Assembly (NCBI GenBank): GCA_020633205.1
Contig: JACKEB010000013.1
Location: 496,001 to 560,000, forward strand
Reading direction: 5' to 3'
DNA: 64,000 nt
DNA from: Polyangiaceae bacterium
GTDB taxonomy: Bacteria > Myxococcota_A > Polyangia > Polyangiales > Polyangiaceae
A program made the translations under genes and the position numbers. Positions 8,590 through 18,200 of the stretch are shown in pieces (position 1 is the stretch's first letter; each line of letters opens with the position of its first letter). The notes under the pieces are model-generated. The model did no database searches and was not told where the DNA came from. It was given only the letters and a program-made list of their open reading frames with translations.

Positions 8590-9674
8590 CTCTTCAGGAG
8601 CTTCGGTCCGCCGCCTTTGGGCCCGCGGCTGATCCCGCGGTGAAGCACGATGCGCTGTCCTTGTTCCTTGCCAGCTCGGTGAGCCGGGTTGTGGCTGGAG
8701 CCGGAGTGGCGGGTCCAGCGCACCCGCGGGTGTCGTCGCTTGAAGAACTTGGAGAGCTCCGGATCGCCCACCCAAACCAGGCCCTGCTGCGTGGCTTGTT
8801 TGCGTTCGGACTCGAGCTTTTGACGGAAGCCGTTCATGACCCCCGCCACGAATGCGCGCCGATCGCGGTTGCCTCGGATGCCCTGGCGCTCCTTGTGCAA
8901 GCGCCATAGCTGCTCCGCGGTGTGGCTCAAGAAGTCGTAGACATAGTGAGCCATCTCGAGGTTTGCGCGGCTGCCGATGGCTTCGAGTACGCTCCCGCGC
9001 TTGCCCTCCAGGGGCCGCCAAACGGGAACCCAGATTGTTTCCACGAAGAAATATTCGGAGAGGATGACCGCGAGGATACGCTCGGACTCGCTCACTCTCC
9101 CTGTCGGTTCTCCCAGGTGACGAAAGCCCTGGGTCGAGCGGTTTGGCGCGGCGATCTCTTCCAGATTGTATTTGAGCATCAGGCGCCGTGCTGCGGACAT
9201 GGCTGCCTGGGCTTCGTGCTCGTTGGGGCTCTCCGCCAGCGCGAGCAACTTGGCGATGCGCTCCAGCGTCTTCGATTCAGGCGTGTCTGCGTCGGCCTGT
9301 GCGGTTGGTAACCCCGTTGCCGCGGAGTCGAAGCCACGCTCCTCGCAGACCCTACGAAACGTAGGCCCGTGAGCGGCTCCGTCTGGATCTCCCAGTACTT
9401 CGATCACGAACTGGTGTGCCATTTCGTGCTTGAGCACCTCCACCGCCACGCCCCAGCCGAGGTGAAGCAGCTTTGGGCTCAGCTCGATACCGCGCGGAAC
9501 TGAAACGAAGCTCCCCAGACGACTCGTTGCGTCAGCGAACGCGATGGTTGGTCTACGCAAGGACCCCTTGAAGTACTCGAAGTTCAGTGAGTCGTAGGTC
9601 TGCGCGAGGGCGCGCAACGTTGCACGCTCCAGTTCAGCGCTGAGCCGCGCGGCTTGGGGGTCGCTGTCGTTCAT
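8586..9674 (-). CDS. SprT-like zinc metallopeptidase-domain protein with DUF2786 region
   Basis: 362 residues from the ATG at 9674. The open frame continues upstream, but that extension runs antisense through the S1-domain gene and is discarded. The N-terminal domain has the zincin motif HEMAH (H83-H87) within EVLKHEMAHQF, as in SprT/Spartan-type proteins. The middle (about 135-180: IAKLLALAESPNEHEAQAAM, then MLKYNLEE) matches the DUF2786 pattern. The C-terminus is strongly basic (KRRHPRVRW and an Arg/Lys/Gly tail), suggesting nucleic-acid contact. SprT-like proteases act on DNA-protein crosslinks in eukaryotes; the bacterial role is unclear. It converges on the nuclease-like gene with overlapping stops. 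Confidence 0.82.
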   Translation of the reverse strand: MNDSDPQAARLSAELERATLRALAQTYDSLNFEYFKGSLRRPTIAFADATSRLGSFVSVPRGIELSPKLLHLGWGVAVEVLKHEMAHQFVIEVLGDPDGAAHGPTFRRVCEERGFDSAATGLPTAQADADTPESKTLERIAKLLALAESPNEHEAQAAMSAARRLMLKYNLEEIAAPNRSTQGFRHLGEPTGRVSESERILAVILSEYFFVETIWVPVWRPLEGKRGSVLEAIGSRANLEMAHYVYDFLSHTAEQLWRLHKERQGIRGNRDRRAFVAGVMNGFRQKLESERKQATQQGLVWVGDPELSKFFKRRHPRVRWTRHSGSSHNPAHRAGKEQGQRIVLHRGISRGPKGGGPKLLKS

Positions 9675-9688
9675 GCTCGGCGTTGCGC

Positions 9689-10060
9689 TCAATCGAGGCT
9701 GCAGCTCACCGTCGCCGTGAACTCCGAGGCTGGTGAGCCGCGGAACAACAGGACCGTTTGAGCCTCTCCCGGCGCGAGGGACTGGTCGACGCCGGTGGGG
9801 TTCGAGTTGCTTGCCGCGTGGCACTTCACAGGCTTCTCGCAGGCGCTCTGGAGCTTCACCCAGTGGTCGTAGCCGTAGTTCCGATAGCTGACCTGGGTCG
9901 TGTACTCGACGCATCCCTGACCCGACGCTTTCGCCAGGGTGCGTGGGGTTTGGGGGGGAGGCGCGCTGGTGCCCGCAGCCATCGCGCTGGATGCTCCCGG
10001 CGCGAGCACGAGCACACTGGTAAGCAGCAGACGTGTGGTGGTGGCGGTGAGGCGTTGCAC
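9689..10060 (-). CDS. Small secreted protein of unknown function
   Basis: 123 residues from a GTG at 10060. The frame stays open upstream but loses protein-like composition, and the GTG precedes a good signal peptide (RLLLTSVLVLAPGASSAMAA, cleavage about residue 28). The mature domain has four cysteines and an SYRNYGYDHWVKLQSACEK core ending in FTATVSCSLD, compatible with a small disulfide-bonded beta fold. No family recognised. It lies 14 bases upstream of the SprT-like gene on the same strand and probably shares its transcript. Confidence 0.7.
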   Translation of the reverse strand: MQRLTATTTRLLLTSVLVLAPGASSAMAAGTSAPPPQTPRTLAKASGQGCVEYTTQVSYRNYGYDHWVKLQSACEKPVKCHAASNSNPTGVDQSLAPGEAQTVLLFRGSPASEFTATVSCSLD

Positions 10061-10238
10061 GGTGCCTGTAGATCTGGGGGAGAACGCCCCGAGCGGCAAG
10101 TTGTTGGCAAGTCTGCCGTTTCTGTTCCCAGGAGCCGCGTTTGCCTCGCAAAGGGGACACACAAGGGCCGTTTGGGTGACAAAAATCCTCTCGGCGGCGT
10201 TGTGCAGCGCCCCGGCATCGTCCACAGTTCGCCCCCTC

Positions 10239-11606
10239 ATGAGCAGCAACGACGATTTTGCGTCTTTGATGGAGTCCTCGGTTGCCCGCGGCGGATTGCG
10301 TTCCGCGGTGCGGCTGACGCCCGGCGAGACGGTCGAGGGCACGGTGATCCAGATCGGCGCGGACAGCGTGTTCGTTGACGTGGGCACTGCTCGCGACGCG
10401 CGCATTGACCGCGGAGAGCTGGTCGACAAGAGCGGGAAGCTCACCGTCGCTGTCGGAGACAAGCTGCGCGCCACGGTCGTTGAAGCGTCCTCTCTTGGCG
10501 CACGCTTGTCCCTCGGCGTTGGTCGGGGAGGGCAAGGCGTGGACGCTCAGATGCTCGAAGCGGCGCTGACGAGCGGGGCACCGGTCGCGGGTCAGGTCAG
10601 CAAGGCCGTGAAGGCTGGCCTCGAGGTCGATATCGCCGGCGTGCGAGCCTTCTGCCCGGCGTCGCAAGTCGAGCTGTCGTTCGTGCAAGATCTCGCGCCC
10701 TACGTGGGCCAGACTCTCGATTTCCGCATCCTGGAGATCAAGGACGGTGGCCGCTCGGTGATCGTCTCTCGGCGGGCGCTCCTCGAAGCCGATCGCGCCG
10801 AGCGCGCGCGTGAGCTCCAGGACCAGCTCAAGGTTGGGGCGGATATGGAGGGCACGGTCAGTTCCGTACAGAAATACGGCGCCCTCGTCGACCTTGGAGG
10901 CATCGACGGCTTGGTTCACATCTCCGAGCTCGCTCATCAGCGGGTCGATAGGGTGGAGGATGTGGTTCAGGTTGGTGAATGCGTGAGCGTCCGCGTGCTG
11001 TCGATCGAGCACGACAAGAAGGGGCTGCGCGTGCGCTTGTCCCTCAAGGCGCTGGTCGACAAGCCCCAGTCGGCGACGCCCACTCGTGACGAGGTGCTCG
11101 AGGGCGAGGTGAGTCGGCTTTCGAACTTTGGCGTGTTCGTGGAGACGCCAAAGGGCGAAGGGCTGGTGCCACTGCGTGAGCTGCCGCTCGCGCCTGGCTC
11201 GGATCACCGTCGCGCCTATCCCGTAGGGCACAAGATGCAAGTCGTGGTGGTGGGAACGGATCCGAAGAGCGGGAAGGCGCGCTTCAGCGTGTCAGGCGTC
11301 GCTCGGGTGCTCGAGCGCAACAACTACCGTGACTACCGTCAGGGCAGTCCAACCAGCGGAGGCGGCAGCCTGGGTAGCCTCGGTGATTTGCTGCGAGCGA
11401 AGCTGGGCATCGAGGAGACCCCTGCAGCGGAACCAACGAAAGCTGCACCTGCAGCGCCGCCAGCGGCCGCGAAGTCAGCGGATCTGCCGAAGGTTGCGCC
11501 TGGCCTGGCCAGCGCGCCTGCGGCAAAGCTTGCGCCCGCGGCGAAGCCTGCGCCTGCGGCGAGTCCCGAGCACATGCCTGACGGCGTCCACCGTCGCAAG
11601 CGCTGA
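10239..11606 (+). CDS. S1-domain RNA-binding protein (ribosomal protein S1-like)
   Basis: 455 residues from the ATG at 10239; an upstream open extension was rejected because it overlaps the divergent promoter region. It contains about four OB-fold S1 repeats: around 28-90 (GETVEGTVIQIGADSVFVDV), 108-172, 188-256 (the best match, VGADMEGTVSSVQKYGALVD with GLVHISELA) and 272-345. These resemble the repeats of RpsA and related translation factors. After residue 380 the chain becomes Ala/Pro/Lys-rich and low in complexity. At this length it is a paralogue of S1, not full-length RpsA. It probably binds mRNA or assists translation. It converges on the redoxin gene with only 4 bases between stops. 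Confidence 0.85.
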   Translation: MSSNDDFASLMESSVARGGLRSAVRLTPGETVEGTVIQIGADSVFVDVGTARDARIDRGELVDKSGKLTVAVGDKLRATVVEASSLGARLSLGVGRGGQGVDAQMLEAALTSGAPVAGQVSKAVKAGLEVDIAGVRAFCPASQVELSFVQDLAPYVGQTLDFRILEIKDGGRSVIVSRRALLEADRAERARELQDQLKVGADMEGTVSSVQKYGALVDLGGIDGLVHISELAHQRVDRVEDVVQVGECVSVRVLSIEHDKKGLRVRLSLKALVDKPQSATPTRDEVLEGEVSRLSNFGVFVETPKGEGLVPLRELPLAPGSDHRRAYPVGHKMQVVVVGTDPKSGKARFSVSGVARVLERNNYRDYRQGSPTSGGGSLGSLGDLLRAKLGIEETPAAEPTKAAPAAPPAAAKSADLPKVAPGLASAPAAKLAPAAKPAPAASPEHMPDGVHRRKR

Positions 11607-11610
11607 AGCG

Positions 11611-12594
11611 TCAGCGCGGGGCAGGGCTCTTCGGAGCCGCAGCGCTCTTGGGGGCCGCAGCGCTCTTGGGGGCCGCAGCGCTCTTGGGGGCCGCAGCGCT
11701 CTTGGGGGCCGCAGCGCTCTTGGGGGCCGCAGCGCTCTTGGGGGCCGCAGCGCTCTTGGGGGCCGCAGCGCTCTTGGGGGCCGCCGCCTCGTTCTTGGGG
11801 CTCGTTTCCTTGAGGATACGATCGAGGATTGCCGTGAGCTGCTCGACGGACGGTCGCTCCGCGTAGTCGGGGTCGACGTGAGACCAACGCACCACGCCTT
11901 CTTGGTCGATCAGGAAGATCGACGGGATGGCGATTGCGTGTTCGTGGTTTCCCGTGCGGCGTTCGAGGTCGACGCCATCTTTCACCAGCCGGCGGTACTC
12001 CCCCGCTTCAACAGGGCTGAGCACACGATAGGCCTTGATAGCCACCAAGTCAGGGTCGCTCAGCACAGGGAAGGGGATCTCGTAGCTGCGGCGCGTCTTC
12101 GTGGCTTCGCTTGGCCGATCCACGCTGATCGCGACGGGCACCACCTTGCGCGATTGAAACTCAGCGAAGTGATCGGTGAGCTGACGCAGCTGGTAGTTGC
12201 AATACGGGCACCACCCGCCGCGATAGAAGAGCAGGAGCACGTCAGTCTGGCGCCACAGCGTGCTCAGCTTGATGGGCTTGTTGTCGGCATCGCGGACGTG
12301 GGCGTCCGGAGCCTTCTCCCCAACCTCGATGCCATTCGCTTCCGGTCGCACGCCCAGGCGCTCGCTTGGAGTTGGGCGTGCCTCCCGTTGCCGTGGGGAA
12401 GCTTCCTCAGGGGGGGCGACCGACGCGCTCGGAGTTTTGGCCGACGCTTTGGCCATGTTGTCCGCATCGGGCTTACTGCAAGCGGCGGCCGTCCAGAGCA
12501 ACGCCCACACCGCGAGACGCGCGGCTCGGGTGGGAGGACGTGCATCGAAGACGCGCAGCAGAAGAACGCGCAAGCTGCAGGATCGCCCCAGCAT
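11611..12594 (-). CDS. Peroxiredoxin/redoxin-family lipoprotein with PKSAAA repeat tail
   Basis: 327 residues. A long n-region and hydrophobic helix end in TAAAC, making C39 a plausible lipidation site. A spacer rich in Pro/Ser/Glu is followed by a thioredoxin-fold AhpC/TSA domain (about 88-255) with the redox motif GGWCPYC (C129/C132), which fits the peroxiredoxin-like family that detoxifies peroxides. The last 60 residues are nine PKS units in an (AAAPKS)n tail encoded by an 18-base tandem repeat. It would act in the periplasm, anchored to a membrane. The next gene upstream on the same strand is a glutaredoxin-rhodanese fusion, so the pair may handle thiol stress together. Confidence 0.85.
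   Translation of the reverse strand: MLGRSCSLRVLLLRVFDARPPTRAARLAVWALLWTAAACSKPDADNMAKASAKTPSASVAPPEEASPRQREARPTPSERLGVRPEANGIEVGEKAPDAHVRDADNKPIKLSTLWRQTDVLLLFYRGGWCPYCNYQLRQLTDHFAEFQSRKVVPVAISVDRPSEATKTRRSYEIPFPVLSDPDLVAIKAYRVLSPVEAGEYRRLVKDGVDLERRTGNHEHAIAIPSIFLIDQEGVVRWSHVDPDYAERPSVEQLTAILDRILKETSPKNEAAAPKSAAAPKSAAAPKSAAAPKSAAAPKSAAAPKSAAAPKSAAAPKSAAAPKSPAPR
11642..11785. repeat. Tandem repeat, eight 18-base units in redoxin gene
   Basis: Eight nearly identical copies of GCGCTCTTGGGGGCCGCA (+ strand), the last differing at one base, plus a degenerate unit just before (11624-11641). Each unit encodes the hexapeptide PKSAAA on the - strand. The near-perfect copies imply recent expansion by slippage, so copy number probably varies among strains. 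Confidence 0.97.
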
Positions 12595-12722
12595 GACTCG
12601 TCATGTTAAGGGAGACCGCAGAGCAACGCAGCTGAAAGCACCGTGAATTCGCGCCCGGGAGGCGCGCACAACAACCATTTCCGGCGGGAGGCGTGCGCAC
12701 CTTTCGAGCGGAAGTCTCGCGT

Positions 12723-13634
12723 TCAGTAGCGCGGCATGCTGGAGTCGATCTCGCGTGCCCAGCTATCCGTTCCACCCATCACGTTGAAGACTTTGGAGAA
12801 GCCTTGGCTGAGGAAGTGCTCCGCCGCCGCCTGACTGCGTCCGCCGTGGTGGCACACGAAATAAAGGGGCGTGTCTTTGGGCATGCCGAAGATTCGTTCT
12901 TGAGCGGCGTCGTCGAGTAGCCGAGCACCAGGGATCTGCGCAATCTCGCACTCTTCAGGGGTGCGAACGTCGAACAGCGCGAGGCCTGGCTCGGAGTCCA
13001 GGCGTTCTTTCAACTCCTGCACCGACAGCGGCCGCACTCGCGGCGGCTCGTTTGGATTGTCGATGCGGAATGCGTCGCCTTGGGGCGTCTTGACTAGATC
13101 GACGACGACGCCGTCAGCGCGACGCGCGCTTCCGACGTCGAGGACTACCAAGATACCGCCAGCGTCCACTTCGATGTCTTTGGCCTGCTTGGGGCCAATC
13201 GAGAGGTCGTGTTGGTAGCGCGCATCGATCTCGAGGCGCAGGCAATCTTCAGCGCCCTCGAAAGCGCCCTGGATGGCAGCTCTCGCTGCAGGTGTGACTT
13301 CGATCTTGGGTCTGGGAGTGGGCAGCTCGTGGCCGAGCTTCTGCTCTAACTCACCGGTCTGGTACATCTCGCGCACGATGTCGCAGCCGCCTACGAATTC
13401 CCCGCGGATATACAGCTGGGGGATGGTGGGCCAGCTCGAGAAGTCTTTGATGCCCTGACGGAGCTCGGGGCTGCTCAAGACGTTGACCGTGACGTAGTCG
13501 CCGAGCAAGGAGTCGAGCATGCTCACAACCTGGGCACTGAACCCGCACTGGGGTGTGCCGCGAGTCCCTTTCATGAACAGCACCACCGGGGCGCTCTCGA
13601 TGGTTCTCTGGATCTCGGATTGTACGTCGCTCAT
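12723..13634 (-). CDS. Monothiol glutaredoxin - degenerate A-type carrier - rhodanese fusion
   Basis: 303 residues from the ATG at 13634 (an ATG at 13643 is also possible). Domain 1 (about 1-103) is a monothiol glutaredoxin of the Grx4/GrxD class with CGFS at 30-33 and the SWPTIPQLYIRGEFVGGCD signature; these carry Fe-S clusters. Domain 2 (about 111-200) resembles HesB/IscA A-type Fe-S carriers at its end (DAFRIDNPNEPP) but lacks their three conserved cysteines. Domain 3 (about 203-303) is a rhodanese with active-site C261 in CHHGGRS. It probably links sulfur transfer to Fe-S handling in the cytosol. The gene follows a thioesterase gene by about 15-24 bases. Confidence 0.88.
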   Translation of the reverse strand: MSDVQSEIQRTIESAPVVLFMKGTRGTPQCGFSAQVVSMLDSLLGDYVTVNVLSSPELRQGIKDFSSWPTIPQLYIRGEFVGGCDIVREMYQTGELEQKLGHELPTPRPKIEVTPAARAAIQGAFEGAEDCLRLEIDARYQHDLSIGPKQAKDIEVDAGGILVVLDVGSARRADGVVVDLVKTPQGDAFRIDNPNEPPRVRPLSVQELKERLDSEPGLALFDVRTPEECEIAQIPGARLLDDAAQERIFGMPKDTPLYFVCHHGGRSQAAAEHFLSQGFSKVFNVMGGTDSWAREIDSSMPRY

Positions 13635-13658
13635 GTGGGGCAAATACCTGACGTTACG

Positions 13659-14159
13659 TCAGTCGTCCACGCTACCCGGCTTGAGCCGTTCACCAGTGCT
13701 GAGTCCAACGCTCTGTCCGGCCAGCGGCGCATCGGGTTCTAGGCACATCAGGCGGACCCGGCCGCTCGCGACGGGGCGGCCCTGTTCGTCGCGAATCGTG
13801 GCTTCCCAGACTTGAGAGCGGCGACCGCAATGAACCGGCGTGGCGCGCCCCGTGAGGGTCCCCGAGCGCACCGCCCGGAGAAAGGATGTGCTGTTCTCCA
13901 ATCCGACCACGCTGTAACCCGTGGTGGCCATGGCGGAGATCGCTGCGCCCGTGGAACACAGGGCCTCGATCACCCCGCAGTAAACCCCGCCGTGAACGAT
14001 CCCGTAGGGCTGTCTGTGGTGCGCGTCGACGGTCCAGGAAGCAACGACTTCGTCCACGGTGGCAATGCTGAAAACCAGGCCCATGGCCTGGTTCCAACCT
14101 TCGCCGCCAGCATGGTTGATGGCTTCGGCAAAGTTCTCTGGTTCGGTGGGGGAACTCAT
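13659..14159 (-). CDS. PaaI-type hotdog-fold thioesterase
   Basis: 166 residues matching the small acyl-CoA thioesterase family: the core helix region HHRQPYGIVHGGVYCGVIE carries the HGG motif, and strands such as VVGLENSTSFLRAVRSGTLT follow. These enzymes hydrolyse aryl- or acyl-CoA esters in the cytosol. It is the first of three leftward genes (thioesterase, glutaredoxin-rhodanese, redoxin) and lies divergent to the ArsR-methyltransferase gene, with about 120 bases for both promoters. Substrate unknown. Confidence 0.85.
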   Translation of the reverse strand: MSSPTEPENFAEAINHAGGEGWNQAMGLVFSIATVDEVVASWTVDAHHRQPYGIVHGGVYCGVIEALCSTGAAISAMATTGYSVVGLENSTSFLRAVRSGTLTGRATPVHCGRRSQVWEATIRDEQGRPVASGRVRLMCLEPDAPLAGQSVGLSTGERLKPGSVDD

Positions 14160-14282
14160 GGTCGCTGATACATCGGGTGAAATGGCGCGTTCGGCAACCG
14201 TCCTTCGAGCGATGCTCGAGGGACTTGCACCAGAACCTTGGAGCTTGCATCATCCCCTCATCCTGATAAGCGGATGCCTGCG

Positions 14283-15215
14283 ATGATCAGCCTGGATGCC
14301 ACAGTCAGCCTGCTGAGCCTGTTCAGTGATGCCACCCGCATCCGCTTGATGGCGCTCCTTGGCAGGGAAGAGCTCAGCGTGGCTGAGTTGACGCGCATCA
14401 CCGATCTCCCGCAGTCGCGGGTCTCGACTCACCTCGGGAAGCTGCGCGATGCCGGGCTGCTCCGCGACCGGCGTCACGGCGCGTCCACCCTGTACGCAGT
14501 GGCAGAGGGCATCCCGGAGCACGCTTCTCGGCTCTGGAAGTCGCTGTCTGCTGAGCTGGACGACGGCGTGATCGCCGCAGATCTTCAGCGTTGTCAGGAG
14601 CTAGTGGATGCACGCGAGTCTGCCGGGGACTGGCCAGACTCCATCGCTGGGCAGATGGAGCGCTACTACTCTCCTGGCCGGACCTGGGAGGCGACGGCCC
14701 GCGGCTTGGTCGGGCTGCTACGGCTCGGAGACGTTCTGGACATCGGCGCCGGCGACGGAGTGATCAGTGAGCTACTCAGCTCCACAGCGCGCAGTATCAC
14801 GCTCCTCGATCGCAGCGAGCGGATGGTTGATGCCGCCCGGAAACGCCTCGCACACATCTCGTCGGTCAACGTCTGCCTGGGAGACATGCATGAGCTGCCG
14901 TTCGCAGACGCGACCTTCGATCAGGTCCTGCTCTACAACTCCCTGACCTACTCTCATGCCCCGGAGCGGGCGCTCGCTGAAGCGGCGCGGGTGCTGCGCC
15001 CCGGAGGTGCACTCGCGGTGGTGACGCTCAACGAGCACTCCCACATGCAGATAACCGCGGCCTATTCACATCTGAATGCGGGCTTCAGTCCGGATTCCTT
15101 GCAACGGATGCTGGGAGACTGCGCCCTCGAAGTTCGCTTCTGTCAGGTGAGTTCCCGCGAGAAGAAGGTTCCCTACTTCGAGGTTGTCAGCGCGTTTGCT
15201 GACAAGACCAGCTAG
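14283..15215 (+). CDS. ArsR-family regulator fused to SAM-dependent methyltransferase
   Basis: 310 residues; ATGs at 14274 and 14283 are both usable. The N-terminal winged helix (about 1-90: LFSDATRIRLMALLGREELS, then DLPQSRVSTHLGKLRDAGLL) is of ArsR type but shows no metal-binding cysteine cluster. The C-terminal half is a class I methyltransferase (VLDIGAGDGVISELL and the motif III-like RVLRPGGALAVVTLNEHS). The next gene, 57 bases on, is metH. ArsR-like regulators of the SAM cycle that sense SAM or S-adenosylhomocysteine are known in proteobacteria. A repressor of metH that uses the methyltransferase fold as a SAM/SAH sensor is therefore the likely role. The family is clear; the ligand is inference. 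Confidence 0.87.
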   Translation: MISLDATVSLLSLFSDATRIRLMALLGREELSVAELTRITDLPQSRVSTHLGKLRDAGLLRDRRHGASTLYAVAEGIPEHASRLWKSLSAELDDGVIAADLQRCQELVDARESAGDWPDSIAGQMERYYSPGRTWEATARGLVGLLRLGDVLDIGAGDGVISELLSSTARSITLLDRSERMVDAARKRLAHISSVNVCLGDMHELPFADATFDQVLLYNSLTYSHAPERALAEAARVLRPGGALAVVTLNEHSHMQITAAYSHLNAGFSPDSLQRMLGDCALEVRFCQVSSREKKVPYFEVVSAFADKTS

Positions 15216-15272
15216 CACCAGCCGCCCGAGCGTCTTGGCCGCCAGAACAGGCGGAGTTTTAGAAAGTACATC

Positions 15273-18200
15273 ATGAGCGACATCGACACCCAGATCCGAA
15301 AGCTAGCTAGCGAGCGCGTCCTGCTGCTGGACGGTGCCATGGGCACCGTGCTGCAGAGGCACCAGTTCGGCGAAGACGCGTTCCGTGGGGATCTGTTCAA
15401 GGACCACACGAGCGAAGTGAAGGGCAACAACGACCTGCTCGTGCTGACCCAACCCGACGCCATCTTGGGCGTTCACCGCCAGTACCTCGAGGCGGGCAGC
15501 GACATCATCGAGACCAACACTTTCGCGGCTACCAGCATCGCTCAGGCGGATTACTCGCTGGAGAGCGCGGTCTACGACATCAACGTCCGTGCCGCGCAGC
15601 TGGCTCGTCAAGCAGCTGATGAATTCACCGCCAAAGACCCCAAGCGTCCACGCTTTGTCGCAGGCGCGGTGGGTCCGATGAACCGCACGCTGAGCATCTC
15701 GCCGGACGTGAACGACGCAGCTTTCCGCGCGGTGACGTTCGACCAAGTGTGCGACGCCTACGTGGAGCAGATCCGCGCCCTCGCGGAAGGCGGGGTGGAC
15801 CTGCTGTTGATCGAGACGATCTTCGATACGTTGAACTCCAAGGCTGCGATCGTGGCTGCAAACCGGGTCGCTCGGGAGCGAGGCGTCAAGATCCCGTTGA
15901 TGCTCAGTGTGACCATCACGGACCGCTCCGGTCGCACCCTCTCTGGACAAACCCTAGAGGCGTTCTGGACCAGCGTGCGTCACGCCGAACCCCTCAGCGT
16001 TGGGATCAACTGCGCCCTCGGCGCCACGGAGATGCGTCCCTACATCTCCGAACTCAGTCGCATCGCGGATACACTCGTCAGTTGCTATCCCAACGCGGGG
16101 CTGCCGAACGCGTTTGGTGAGTACGACCAAACTCCCGGTGAGACGGGCGCGTTGCTCGCGGACTTCGCCAAGGAGCAGTTCGCGAACGTCTACGGTGGCT
16201 GCTGTGGAACGACGCCGGAGCATATCGCGGCCATCGCGAAGAGCCTGCAAGGCGCTGAGCCGCGTCAACCCGCGGCGCCGCCTGAGTTTGCTCAGTTCAG
16301 CGGTCTCGAGCCGCTCACGATCCGCCCGGATAGCAACTTCCAAATGGTGGGTGAGCGTACGAATGTAACGGGCTCGAAGCGCTTCGCTCGCCTGATCAAG
16401 GAAGAGAACTACGTCGAGGCGGTCGAAGTCGCGCTGCAGCAAGTTCAGAACGGCGCGAACATCATCGATATCAACATGGATGAGGGCATGCTCGACTCGG
16501 AAGCATGCATGACCCGTTTCCTGAACTTGCTCGCGACCGAGCCGGACATCGCGCGCGTGCCGATCATGATCGACAGCTCGCGCTGGACCGTGATCGAAGC
16601 TGGGCTCAAGTGCGTACAGGGACGGGCGATCGTGAACTCGATCAGCCTGAAAGAAGGCGAAGAAGACTTCATCCGTAAGGCTCGTCACATCAAGGACTAC
16701 GGCGCGGGTGTCGTCGTCATGGCGTTTGACGAGCAGGGTCAGGCGGAGACCATCGAGCGCAAGTTCGAGATCTGTCAGCGCAGCTACCGTATCCTCGTGG
16801 ATCAGGTTGGCTTCGATCCGAAGTCGATCATCTTCGACCCGAACGTGCTCGCCGTCGCCACCGGCATTGAGGAGCACAACGAATTCGCCGTCAACTTCAT
16901 CGAGGGTACACGGCGAATCAAGCAGAACCTGCCCGGAGCGATGGTCAGCGGTGGCGTCAGCAACCTCTCGTTCAGCTTCCGCGGCAACGAAGTGGTGCGC
17001 GAGGCGATGAACTCCGCGTTCCTCTACTACGCAATCGAAGCAGGCCTCGACATGGGCATCGTCAATGCTGGTCAGCTGGCGGTGTATGAGGAGATCCCGA
17101 AGGAGCTCTTGCTGCGGGTCGAGGACGTGTTGTTCAATCGACGTTCCGACGCGACGGAGCGCTTGGTGGAGTTCGCCGAGACTGTGAAATCGGCTGGAAC
17201 GAAGCGCGAGGTTGACTTGAGCTGGCGTGAAACGAGCGTCGAGCAGCGCATCCAGCACGCATTGGTCAAGGGCGTCGTCGAGTTCATCGAGCAAGACGTG
17301 GAGGAGGCCCGGCAGAAATACGACCGCCCCCTTCACGTGATCGAGGGGCCGATGATGGACGGGATGAAGATCGTTGGCGACCTGTTCGGTGACGGAAAGA
17401 TGTTCCTCCCGCAGGTGGTCAAGAGCGCTCGCGTGATGAAGCGCGGCGTGGCGTACCTGCTCCCGTTCATGGAAGAGGAGAAGGCAAAGACCGGAGAGAG
17501 CCGCGCCCACGCGAAGGTGCTGCTCGCGACGGTCAAGGGAGACGTTCACGACATCGGCAAGAACATCGTCGGAGTTGTGCTTGGCTGTAATAACTACGAG
17601 GTCGTGGACATGGGCGTGATGGTGCCCACGGACAAGATCCTCAACACCGCCGCGGAGATCGGGGCTGACGTAATCGGCCTGTCTGGTTTGATCACGCCGT
17701 CCCTCGACGAAATGGTTGGCGTCGCTAAGGAGATGCAGCGCCGAGGTATGCAAGTGCCGCTGTTGATCGGTGGCGCAACGACCAGTCGTCAGCACACCGC
17801 AGTGAAGATCGCCCCCGAGTACGCGCGAGAAACCGTGCATGTCCTGGATGCTTCGCGCGCTGTGAACGTCGTCTCGAGCTTGCTCGACCCGGCGCAGCGC
17901 GAGACGTTCGACGCTCAGAACCGCGCGGAGCAATCCAAGCTTCGTAGCTTGCACACCGGCCGGGGTGTGAAGCCCGTCGTGAGCCTGAGCGAAGCGCGGC
18001 AAGCCAAGCCAAAGCTCAGCTGGACGTCGGAGGAGATCGCCACTCCGAGCTTTACTGGCCTCATGACGCTCGAGGATTTCTCCCTTGCCGAGATCCGCAA
18101 GTATATCGACTGGACCTTCTTCTTCACCGCGTGGGAGCTGAAGGGACGCTATCCAGAGATCCTAGACAGCCCTCGCTATGGCGAGGCCGCCCGCGAGCTG

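Noticed and set aside
9675..11240. In-frame 5' extension of the SprT-like gene
   Set aside because: It runs antisense through the small secreted protein and S1-domain genes and has no protein-like motifs; the ATG at 9674 gives a complete domain.
11642..11785. Possible CRISPR array
   Set aside because: Units are 18 bases with no spacers and encode an in-frame hexapeptide; the arrays at 19610 and 34918 are alike in this respect.
15216..15272. Riboswitch before metH
   Set aside because: The gap is only 57 bases and shows no cobalamin or SAM riboswitch core.
15954..18002. A 682-codon open frame antisense to metH
   Set aside because: It lies entirely opposite a clear methionine synthase and is a by-product of GC-rich codon usage; no domain is recognisable.
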